Shown: positions 1-4,825 of the stretch, one piece after another
Layout: every line of letters starts with the position of its first letter
Position numbering within the stretch: the first letter of the stretch is position 1
Assembly: GCA_002423305.1 (NCBI GenBank)
Contig: DIVI01000032.1
Span: 1-5,479, forward strand
From: Methylococcus sp. UBA6136
Lineage (GTDB): Bacteria; Pseudomonadota; Gammaproteobacteria; Methylococcales; Methylococcaceae
Direction of reading: 5' to 3'
DNA length: 5,479 nucleotides
Position numbers and translations under genes: made by a program
The notes under the pieces: model-generated
What the model saw: the letters and a program-made list of their open reading frames with translations, nothing else
Told to the model about the DNA's origin: nothing
The model's database searches: none

Positions 1-1157
1 CGCTCTGGTCCCTTCAAACGCTGAACCGAGGTATCGGAGTTGACCAGCACGACTAAGCGATCGCCTAACTCGCGGGCTCGTTGCAGGTAATCGACATGTC
101 CGGGATGAAGAATGTCGAAACAGCCGTTGGTTGCAACGATCTTTTCACCTTGGCCGCGCAGACCATCAAGCAAGGGGATCAGCGCTTCAATATCAATCAC
201 GCCACGTTGCTGGGTGCGATATCCCCGCAGCGCCTGAGCGAGTTCCGCTATTGAAATAGTTGCGGTGCCCAGTTTGGCGACGGCCAGACCGGCCGCTTGA
301 TTGGCCAGCCTTGTCGCGTCCGCGATGGAAAGGCCTGCTGACAAGCCTGTCGCCAGCGTGGCGATCACCGTATCCCCTGCACCAGTGACGTCATAGACCT
401 CCTTGGCATGCGTAGGCAGATGAAGGGCTGGTTGCGCGCGCTGAAGCAGAGTCATGCCGTGTTCGCCACGGGTAATCAGCAGGGCTTTCAGATTCAGCCG
501 ATCCAGCATGGCCAGACCCCGCTTGACGAGTTCGTTCTCATCGTGGCAAGCCCCGGCGACGGATTCGAACTCAGCCCTGTTGGGAGTCAGCAAGGTGGCC
601 CCCCGGTATTTGTCGAAATCCGTACCCTTAGGATCAACCAACACCGTTTTTCCATGGCTTTGAGCCAATTCAATCAGCGCTTGAATGTTTTTCAGTGTGC
701 CCTTGCCATAATCCGACAGGACAACGATGTCGGCAGCGGACAATTGCCGTTCGAATGTGCCATGCAGTTTTTGCGGATCGATCTGCTGAAAGTCTTCCTC
801 GAAATCGAGACGGATCAATTGCTGATGGCGACTGAGTACGCGCAGTTTCGTGATGGTGGGAAAGGTAGTCTGCGTCTCTAGGTGACAGTCGATGCCTGCC
901 GAGTCAAGGAGTCTGTGAAGGCTGACCCCCGGCTCGTCTTCTCCCCGATAGCCCAGGAGGCTAACGCGAGCCCCCAGTGCAGCGATATTCAATGCGACAT
1001 TGCCCGCTCCGCCGGCTCGCTCCTCGATTTCACTCACCCGCACCACAGGAACCGGGGCCTCCGGAGAGATCCGCGACGTCCCGCCGTGCCAATAGCGATC
1101 CAGCATCAGGTCGCCGATGACAAGCACACGGTTGTTTTTGAAATCAGGGAGATGCAT
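1..1157 (-). CDS. hldE: Bifunctional heptose-7-phosphate kinase / heptose-1-phosphate adenylyltransferase HldE, C-terminal end cut by window edge
   Basis: Cytoplasmic enzyme of ADP-heptose synthesis for the LPS inner core. The N-terminal domain phosphorylates D-glycero-D-manno-heptose 7-phosphate at C1, and the C-terminal domain adds AMP to heptose 1-phosphate. I translated the minus strand by hand: 385 complete codons, starting MHLPDFKNNRVLVIGDLMLD. The ribokinase-family (PfkB) domain covers about residues 8-315, with RISPEAPVPVV (29-39), the AGGAGNVALN glycine-rich segment (48-57), DPKGTDF (175-181) and the anion-hole motif DVTGAGDT (256-263), where Asp262 is the expected catalytic base. 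The nucleotidyltransferase domain begins near residue 338, with GCFDILHPGH (345-354) carrying the HxGH signature. E. coli HldE has 477 residues, so about 90 are missing beyond the left edge. An in-frame stop lies four codons upstream of the ATG and no alternative start lies between, so the start is firm, although no good Shine-Dalgarno precedes it. Confidence 0.96.
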   Translation of the reverse strand, partial: MHLPDFKNNRVLVIGDLMLDRYWHGGTSRISPEAPVPVVRVSEIEERAGGAGNVALNIAALGARVSLLGYRGEDEPGVSLHRLLDSAGIDCHLETQTTFPTITKLRVLSRHQQLIRLDFEEDFQQIDPQKLHGTFERQLSAADIVVLSDYGKGTLKNIQALIELAQSHGKTVLVDPKGTDFDKYRGATLLTPNRAEFESVAGACHDENELVKRGLAMLDRLNLKALLITRGEHGMTLLQRAQPALHLPTHAKEVYDVTGAGDTVIATLATGLSAGLSIADATRLANQAAGLAVAKLGTATISIAELAQALRGYRTQQRGVIDIEALIPLLDGLRGQGEKIVATNGCFDILHPGHVDYLQRARELGDRLVVLVNSDTSVQRLKGPE

Positions 1158-1183
1158 GGGGTTGGCTAGGGGAAACGCCGGTT

Positions 1184-1192
1184 AGGATAGCA
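1184..1192 (-). promoter_or_regulatory. Candidate extended -10 promoter for hldE
   Basis: Read on the minus strand this is TGCTATCCT: a TGn extension followed by a hexamer matching TATAAT at four of six positions. It would start transcription about 20 nt before the hldE ATG. No convincing -35 hexamer lies 16-18 bp upstream. If the site is real it depends on the extended -10; otherwise hldE is read through from yccA. Confidence 0.3.
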
Positions 1193-1225
1193 TGCCCAAA
1201 AAGCGATTATTCATTAGCCTGGGGG

Positions 1226-1244
1226 TTCTCCTAGCCTTGGAGAA
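1226..1244. repeat. Short perfect inverted repeat between yccA and hldE
   Basis: The arms TTCTCC and GGAGAA are perfectly complementary and flank a 7-nt spacer (tagcctt). On the plus strand the right arm is followed by TTTT. The stem has only six pairs and the neighbouring genes run on the minus strand, so a terminator role is doubtful. It could be a weak operator or chance. Confidence 0.25.
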
Positions 1245-1250
1245 TTTTCG

Positions 1251-1297
1251 AAAAAACCGTCAATCGCCAATACGCTGATCACATGAATGACCAGCGC
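1251..1297 (-). terminator. Possible weak terminator or mRNA 3' hairpin after yccA
   Basis: About 20 nt after the yccA stop, the minus strand reads gcgctggtca-ttcatg-tgatcagcgt, a 10-bp stem (plus-strand 1272-1297) with a 6-nt loop. Two of its pairs are G-U wobbles in the minus-strand RNA but would be A-C mismatches in the plus-strand RNA, so the hairpin favours the yccA transcript. A run of six T (plus-strand A run 1251-1256) follows only after about 15 nt, so it is not a textbook rho-independent terminator. It may be a 3'-protecting hairpin or a partial terminator. Confidence 0.35.
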
Positions 1298-1315
1298 ATG
1301 GGCGTCAATTTGCGC

Positions 1316-1990
1316 TTAGTCTTCGCCTTCGATGATGCCGAAGAGTTGCAGCAGGCTAGTGAACAGGTTGTAGATAGTGACGAACAGCGTCAGCGTGGCG
1401 CTGATGTAGTTGGTTTCGCCGCCGTGGATGATTTCGCTGGTCTGGTAAAGGATCATGCCGGACATCAGCAGCACAAACATGACCGAGACGGCCATGGACA
1501 GTCCGGTCAGCCCGGGAATGAAAGCCGCCGCCAGACCGGCAAGGAAGGCGACCAGAATGCCGGCGCCGAGCATTCCGCCCATGAAGCTGAAGTCCTTGCG
1601 GGTGACGAGCGCGTAGGTGGATAGCCCGATGAACGTCAGACCGGTGCCGCCCATGGCCATGACCACCAGTTGCGAGCCGTTGGCGTAATGACCGATGTAA
1701 CCATTGAGAATTGGGCCCAGAGTCATGCCCATGAAGCCGGTTAGCGCAAACAGAAACAGCAGGCCTAGGGCTCGGTCGTTGAAGCGGTTGACCAGATAGA
1801 GCAGTCCGAAATAGCCGACCAATGTGACTAAAACGCCAGGGTAGGGGAGTTCTAGCATCATGGATGCGCCGGCACAGACGGCGCTGAAAATCAGCGTCAT
1901 GGCCAACAGCGCATAGGTGTTTCGCAAAACGCGGTTGGTTTCAAGAACGCTGGGAGCGCGGCGACTGATAACGGTTTCCGTTCGGTTCAT
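1316..1990 (-). CDS. yccA: YccA-like Bax-inhibitor-1 family inner-membrane protein
   Basis: A 224-residue polytopic membrane protein of the BI-1/YccA/YbhL family. E. coli YccA (219 residues) is an inner-membrane substrate and modulator of the FtsH protease. Shared features are VLRNTYALLAMTL (21-33), TGFMGMTLGPILN (84-96), RKDFSFMGGML (131-141) and the C-terminal signature TSEIIHGGETNYISAT (184-199), then YNLFTSLLQLFG (207-218). About seven hydrophobic segments follow a short polar N terminus, as expected for the fold. The chosen ATG has GGAG seven nt upstream (minus strand, 1998-2001). The frame stays open 40 codons further upstream, but that extension is polar, Cys-rich, unlike the family and covers the presumed leader. 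The aspartate pair used as a pH sensor in Bacillus YetJ appears to be replaced here (about Gln183 and Thr205). The gene is divergent from the Tim44-like gene. FtsH modulation is inferred from homology. Confidence 0.93.
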   Translation of the reverse strand: MNRTETVISRRAPSVLETNRVLRNTYALLAMTLIFSAVCAGASMMLELPYPGVLVTLVGYFGLLYLVNRFNDRALGLLFLFALTGFMGMTLGPILNGYIGHYANGSQLVVMAMGGTGLTFIGLSTYALVTRKDFSFMGGMLGAGILVAFLAGLAAAFIPGLTGLSMAVSVMFVLLMSGMILYQTSEIIHGGETNYISATLTLFVTIYNLFTSLLQLFGIIEGED

Positions 1991-2035
1991 GCAAAATCTC
2001 CGTGTGGTTAAGGACGGGCAATAGGACAACAAAAT

Positions 2036-2064
2036 GGTACAGTAGTTTTTGGAGATGCTGTAAA
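2036..2064 (-). promoter_or_regulatory. Candidate promoter for yccA
   Basis: On the minus strand TTTACA (2059-2064, five of six matches to TTGACA) is followed after exactly 17 bp by TGTACC (2036-2041, three of six to TATAAT). The position fits a leader of about 40 nt before the yccA ATG. The -10 match is poor, so this is a suggestion only. Confidence 0.3.
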
Positions 2065-2084
2065 GCTGCGGAGTCAGTCGAGGC

Positions 2085-2107
2085 ATGCAGGTCACATCCT
2101 GACGCAT
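2085..2107. repeat. Interrupted palindrome in divergent intergenic region
   Basis: ATGC-ag-GTCA-catcc-TGAC-GCAT: the two halves are complementary over eight bases, with a 2-nt bulge in the left arm and a 5-nt centre. It lies just upstream of the candidate yccA promoter, where a regulator could bind. No known operator is recognised. Confidence 0.3.
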
Positions 2108-2139
2108 CAACAGCCGAGCGCAGCACGCTACGAACTATG

Positions 2140-2206
2140 TGCGAGGGTCCTATGTCCTAGCGCTCGCATCGTACACCGACTTGATTTTTGCTTGTGCAGA
2201 CGCACA
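2140..2206. repeat. Tandem 7-mer and hairpins upstream of the Tim44-like gene
   Basis: Two adjacent copies, GTCCTAT (2147-2153) and GTCCTAG (2154-2160), differ at one base. They sit in the loop of a 6-bp inverted repeat, TGCGAG (2140-2145) with CTCGCA (2163-2168). A second perfect hairpin, TGTGC-agac-GCACA, follows at 2193-2206. The rest of the 254-bp divergent region 1991-2244 shows no gene, and no strong plus-strand sigma-70 promoter is evident. These dyads may be regulatory or leader RNA structure. Confidence 0.3.
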
Positions 2207-2244
2207 TCGTGTATCGCATCCTTCATCAGACAGGATTTAAACAG

Positions 2245-3225
2245 ATGAACAAAAAAACCGGTTTTATATTGAGCGCCTTGATGGGCTTGTTGGTGCTGTC
2301 GGCGACCGTTTCCGACGCCTATGCCGCGCGGATGGGCGGTGGCCGTTCCTTCGGTGGTCGGCCTTCCTTCAACATGCCGTACCAGCGGTCACCCAGCCCT
2401 GCCAATCCCGGCATGAACCGACCGGGTGCGCCGGCTCAGCAGCCGGCCATGTCGGCTGCGCAACAGCGTAACCAGGCCATGCGCAATAACCTTACGCAAC
2501 GCGGTGGCTTTGGTCGGTTACTCGGCGGCTTGGCGTTAGGTGGGCTCCTGGGTGCCCTGTTCATGGGTGGCGGATTCGAGGGTATCAATTTCCTCGACAT
2601 CCTCATTTTTGGCGGGGTGGCCTTTCTGCTATTCAAATTTTTTGCTGCACGTCGACAAAGCGAGGAGAGAACCGCGACCTCGGGCGCTGGTTACTATGGC
2701 AAGGAAGCAGCCGCGAGCGACTCTGTTTATGGCCGTCAGACACATGATGCCAGTGATCATCCTGGCAGAGCAGGGTTCGATACCGACATCCTCTCGCGCA
2801 AGGGTGGATTTTCCGGCGGTACGACGACGGGTGGCTCGGTTCCGGTTCCGACCGATTTCGATGCTCCGGCTTTCCTGAGTGGCGCCAAGGCAGCCTATGA
2901 AACCATGCAGAAGGCCTGGGATGAGGGCGATGTGGCCGAATTGCGCGGCCTGACCACCGACAAGGTATTTGCCGAATTGCAGGAGCAGATTCTGGCGCGA
3001 GGCGGGGCCGAGAACGTCACGGACCTACTCAAGGTCGATGTCGAATTGCTTGAAGTGCGTGATATCGGTTCTGATCGGGAAGTGACGGTTCTATTCGATG
3101 TGCTGATGCGTGAGGAGCGTGATGAAAGACCAAGCCAGGTGCGCGAAGTCTGGCATTTCACCCGGTCTCGCAATAGCCGCCAGCCCACCTGGTTTCTGGA
3201 CGGCATCCAGCAGCTGGAAGAGTAA
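2245..3225 (+). CDS. Tim44-like domain protein with signal peptide and membrane segment
   Basis: A 326-residue protein resembling bacterial 'predicted lipid-binding transport protein, Tim44 family'. Residues 1-27 look like a Sec signal peptide: MNKK, a hydrophobic core, then AYA before the likely cleavage point. Next come a short RMGGGRSFGGRPSF segment (29-42) typical of the family, a Pro/Gln/Asn/Met-rich linker (about 43-85), and a Gly-rich hydrophobic stretch (about 88-134) able to form one or two membrane segments. A low-complexity linker leads to the C-terminal Tim44-like domain (about 205-326), an alpha/beta fold ending EVWHFTRSRNSRQPTWFLDGIQQLEE. The ATG is preceded by AGGA nine nt upstream and starts the signal peptide; a TTG 19 codons earlier gives an extension that would spoil it. 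Mitochondrial Tim44 belongs to the import motor, but the bacterial role is not established. It is monocistronic, closed by the terminator just downstream. Confidence 0.9.
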   Translation: MNKKTGFILSALMGLLVLSATVSDAYAARMGGGRSFGGRPSFNMPYQRSPSPANPGMNRPGAPAQQPAMSAAQQRNQAMRNNLTQRGGFGRLLGGLALGGLLGALFMGGGFEGINFLDILIFGGVAFLLFKFFAARRQSEERTATSGAGYYGKEAAASDSVYGRQTHDASDHPGRAGFDTDILSRKGGFSGGTTTGGSVPVPTDFDAPAFLSGAKAAYETMQKAWDEGDVAELRGLTTDKVFAELQEQILARGGAENVTDLLKVDVELLEVRDIGSDREVTVLFDVLMREERDERPSQVREVWHFTRSRNSRQPTWFLDGIQQLEE

Positions 3226-3246
3226 TTCCTGTCATTCATTCGACCC

Positions 3247-3282
3247 AGCCGGCGGCGTTTCCAACTCCGCCGGCTTTTTATA
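3247..3282 (+). terminator. Strong rho-independent terminator after the Tim44-like gene
   Basis: A perfect 9-bp GC-rich stem, AGCCGGCGG (3247-3255) with CCGCCGGCT (3267-3275), has an 11-nt loop and is followed directly by a T run. It begins 21 nt after the stop codon and should end the Tim44-like transcript. hemJ then needs its own promoter. Confidence 0.9.
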
Positions 3283-3284
3283 TT
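3279..3284 (+). promoter_or_regulatory. Candidate -10 box for hemJ overlapping the terminator T run
   Basis: TATATT matches the -10 consensus at five of six positions and lies 44 nt before the hemJ ATG, in a gap that must contain a promoter if the terminator is efficient. The best -35-like hexamer, TTTCCA (3258-3263), sits in the terminator loop at a short 15-bp spacing, so support is weak. Confidence 0.3.
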
Positions 3285-3328
3285 GGTCTCGACCGATTCG
3301 CCGCATTGCCCAACGGAGATTACTCACC

Positions 3329-3751
3329 ATGTGGCTGAAAGCCCTCCACCTCATTTCCATGGTGACCTGGTTTGCCGGGCTGTTCTACTTGCCCCGGCTG
3401 TTTGTTTATCATGCCATGTCGGATGACAGGATCAGCCTGGAGCGATTCAAGGTCATGGAGCGGAAGCTCTACTGGGGCATTACCACGCCCGGCATGATCC
3501 TGACTTTCATTTTCGGCATCTGGATGCTGGTGGACTATGCCTGGGCCAGTTATGGCCAAAGCGGCTGGCTGCATGCCAAACTTGGATTGCTGGCGTTGCT
3601 GGTGCTTTATCACATCCAGTGCGGCCGCTGGTTGGCGGACTTCAAGCATGACCGCAACCGACGGGGCCATGTGTACTATCGCTGGATGAATGAGGTGCCC
3701 GTCTTGTTCCTGGTCGGCATCGTGCTGCTGGCCGTGCTAAAGCCCTTCTGA
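3329..3751 (+). CDS. hemJ: Protoporphyrinogen IX oxidase HemJ
   Basis: A 140-residue integral membrane protein of the HemJ family (formerly UPF0093, CopD-like). It oxidises protoporphyrinogen IX to protoporphyrin IX, the penultimate step of haem synthesis, in place of HemG or HemY. Family hallmarks: MWLKALHLISMVTWFAGLFYLPRLFVYH (1-28) with His7; ERKLYWGITTPGMILTFIFG (44-63); WLHAKLGLL (80-88) with Lys84; YHIQCGRW (94-101); and the end RWMNEVPVLFLVGIVLLAVLKPF. His7 and Lys84 correspond to the His and Lys found essential in Synechocystis HemJ. Four hydrophobic segments are visible, at about 5-26, 50-71, 82-100 and 121-137. The ATG has GGAG ten nt upstream. The same frame is open back into the previous gene, but that part is a shadow of the Tim44 domain and the terminator. 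No terminator separates it from fmdB, 49 bp downstream. Confidence 0.95.
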   Translation: MWLKALHLISMVTWFAGLFYLPRLFVYHAMSDDRISLERFKVMERKLYWGITTPGMILTFIFGIWMLVDYAWASYGQSGWLHAKLGLLALLVLYHIQCGRWLADFKHDRNRRGHVYYRWMNEVPVLFLVGIVLLAVLKPF

Positions 3752-3765
3752 TGGCCGAACCCATT

Positions 3766-3774
3766 TGAAATAAT
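3766..3774 (+). promoter_or_regulatory. Candidate extended -10 promoter for the FmdB-type gene
   Basis: TGAAATAAT has a TGn extension and a hexamer (AATAAT) matching the -10 consensus at five of six positions. Transcription would start about 20 nt before the ATG at 3801. The -35 region, TTCTGA at 17 bp, is weak. It may be an internal promoter in a hemJ-fmdB unit. Confidence 0.35.
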
Positions 3775-3800
3775 TTCCTTTTTCCTGATGGTACTGATTC

Positions 3801-4037
3801 ATGCCCACTTATGATTATCAATGTAAATCCTGCGCTCATCCCTTTACCGCGATGCATAAGATCAGCGATCCGGTTCCGTCCTGTCCGGAGTGTGGCAACG
3901 CTGACGTGCGGAAACTGGTTTCGGCCCCTGCCGTTCATGGGAAGAGCAGCGCCAGCCGGTACGCTGAGCCGCCTTGCGCCACTCCGTCCTTCCAGGGTGG
4001 CGGCTGTGGTTCCGGGATGTGCGGGCACAAACACTAA
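3801..4037 (+). CDS. FmdB-type zinc-ribbon protein
   Basis: A 78-residue protein of the FmdB / CxxC_CxxC_SSSS zinc-ribbon family. It opens with the hallmark MPTYDYQCKSCAHPF and has two CxxC knuckles (Cys8/Cys11 and Cys28/Cys31) that should bind one zinc ion. VRKLVSAP (36-43) is the usual end of the ribbon. The tail (44-78) is low-complexity and ends GGGCGSGMCGHKH, adding Cys59, Cys69, Cys74 and two His, possibly a second metal site. The founding member was described as a regulator of amidase genes in Methylophilus, but for most members, including this one, the function is unknown. The Shine-Dalgarno is weak (GATGG about nine nt upstream), but the N terminus fits the family exactly. It could be co-transcribed with hemJ. 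Confidence 0.9.
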   Translation: MPTYDYQCKSCAHPFTAMHKISDPVPSCPECGNADVRKLVSAPAVHGKSSASRYAEPPCATPSFQGGGCGSGMCGHKH

Positions 4038-4039
4038 AA

Positions 4040-4086
4040 CGCTCGCCCCAAGCCCGTCGAAGGGCCGCTGTCGACACGCTCACCCG
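4040..4086. repeat. REP-like palindromic element between fmdB and umuD
   Basis: The sequence starts CGCTCGCCC and holds a small hairpin GCCC-gtcgaa-GGGC (4052-4065), followed by a roughly inverted second part with GTCGACACGCTCACCC (4070-4085). It resembles, with changes, the dispersed motif known in many proteobacterial genomes as CGCTCGCCCTGAGCC-TGTCGAAGGGC. I infer a degenerate pair of inverted REP units. It begins directly after the fmdB stop and lacks a T run, so it is not an intrinsic terminator. Confidence 0.5.
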
Positions 4087-4131
4087 GAAACGGAATCACG
4101 TATCAAGGCCGGATCAATCACCCGCTACTCC

Positions 4132-4140
4132 TGCGATAAT
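4132..4140 (+). promoter_or_regulatory. Extended -10 promoter of umuDC
   Basis: TGCGATAAT combines a TGn extension with a hexamer matching TATAAT at five of six positions. No -35 box is recognisable 16-18 bp upstream, as often happens with extended -10 promoters. The predicted start is near 4147, inside or at the edge of the palindrome that follows, about 46 nt before the umuD ATG. Confidence 0.55.
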
Positions 4141-4146
4141 GAAATC

Positions 4147-4169
4147 TGTACACTTTAAGAAAGTGTCCA
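4147..4169 (+). promoter_or_regulatory. Palindromic operator candidate upstream of umuD
   Basis: ACACTTT-aag-AAAGTGT (4150-4166) is a perfect inverted repeat with 7-bp arms. One mismatch outward, two more pairs match (TG at 4147-4148 with CA at 4168-4169), giving a 23-bp near-palindrome. It begins about where transcription from the extended -10 should start, the typical place for a repressor site. It does not fit CTGT-N8-ACAG, the E. coli LexA box, although the left edge reads CTGT. The likely binder is the long UmuD itself or another repressor; this is inference. Confidence 0.6.
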
Positions 4170-4192
4170 TTTTCAGCCAGCAGGAGTAGCAC

Positions 4193-4825
4193 ATGTCCCC
4201 ACGCGGTGGTCCTCGTCCCGGTGCCGGCCGGAAGCCCGGCAGCAATGCCTATGGCGAATCCACGCGTGCGATTCGCATACCGGTTAGTCTTTTGCCCGAC
4301 ATCCAGAAACTCCTGGATCAACTGAAAACGCAGCATCGTGAAAGCGATGAGGCCGTTTTAAACTCGATCAGGGAGGGCAGAGGGATACCTTCCGCCCAGG
4401 TTCTGCGGTGTTATGCCCCGCTCGGTGAGCCGCCCGCCCAATCATTTCCACTGTTCGCCAGTCGCGTACCTGCCGGTTTTCCCTCACCCGCCGAGGATTA
4501 CGTTGACCAGCGACTGGACCTCAATGAACACCTGATCGATCACCCCGCGGCGACGTTCTTTGTGCGCATTCAGGGCGATTCCATGGAGGGCGCGGCGATT
4601 CACGATGGCGATCTGCTGGTGGTCGATCGGGCCATCGAACCCACGCATGGCCGCATTGTGATCGCCGCTGTAAACGGCGAACTCACCGTCAAACGCCTGC
4701 TCCTGAAGCCGGATGGACCCTGGCTGCAACCCGAAAATCCAGCCTACGCGCCGCTCAAAATCTCCGAAGGACTGGACTGCGTTATCTGGGGCGTGGTCAA
4801 GCATGTCATCCATGCGGCGGTCTGA
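4193..4825 (+). CDS. umuD: UmuD-like S24 self-cleaving DNA polymerase V subunit with N-terminal DNA-binding-like extension
   Basis: A 210-residue protein. Residues 84-210 align closely with E. coli UmuD: FPLF, GFPSPAEDYVDQRLDLNEHLI (95-115), GDSM with nucleophile Ser130, DGDLLVVDRAI, ELTVKRL with base Lys167, and GVVKHVIHA. RecA-stimulated self-cleavage should fall at Ala94-Gly95; cleavage-to-Ser (36) and Ser-to-Lys (37) spacings equal those of E. coli, and the product would be 116 residues, like UmuD' (115). UmuD' joins UmuC in error-prone polymerase V. E. coli UmuD has 139 residues, so about 70 are extra here. These begin GGPRPGAGRKPG (5-16), an AT-hook-like basic tail, then TRAIRIP (24-30) and two predicted helices (31-47, 52-62), resembling a ribbon-helix-helix DNA-binding unit. 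AGGAG lies six nt before the ATG. umuC overlaps its 3' end. A repressor role is inferred from this architecture and the palindrome upstream. Confidence 0.93.
   Translation: MSPRGGPRPGAGRKPGSNAYGESTRAIRIPVSLLPDIQKLLDQLKTQHRESDEAVLNSIREGRGIPSAQVLRCYAPLGEPPAQSFPLFASRVPAGFPSPAEDYVDQRLDLNEHLIDHPAATFFVRIQGDSMEGAAIHDGDLLVVDRAIEPTHGRIVIAAVNGELTVKRLLLKPDGPWLQPENPAYAPLKISEGLDCVIWGVVKHVIHAAV

Noticed and set aside
408..1169. Plus-strand open frames of 157 and 95 codons
   Set aside because: They lie opposite hldE, whose minus-strand translation is a clear full-length family match; the plus-strand peptides resemble nothing known.
1991..2110. 40-codon N-terminal extension of YccA
   Set aside because: The family begins near MNRTETV, a good GGAG site precedes that ATG, and the extension overlaps the likely promoter and leader.
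2188..2244. TTG start for the Tim44-like protein, 19 codons upstream
   Set aside because: The extension would precede and spoil an otherwise good signal peptide, and the ATG at 2245 has its own AGGA site.
3110..3328. 73-codon N-terminal extension of HemJ
   Set aside because: It is out-of-frame Tim44-like coding sequence plus the terminator; HemJ proteins start at MWLKALH.
3642..4083. Minus-strand frames opposite hemJ and the FmdB-type gene
   Set aside because: Arg/Pro-rich shadow translations opposite two well-recognised plus-strand genes.
4146..4161. LexA box (CTGT-N8-ACAG) before umuD
   Set aside because: The left half CTGT is present, but the right half reads AGAA; the visible symmetry belongs to the ACACTTT/AAAGTGT palindrome instead.
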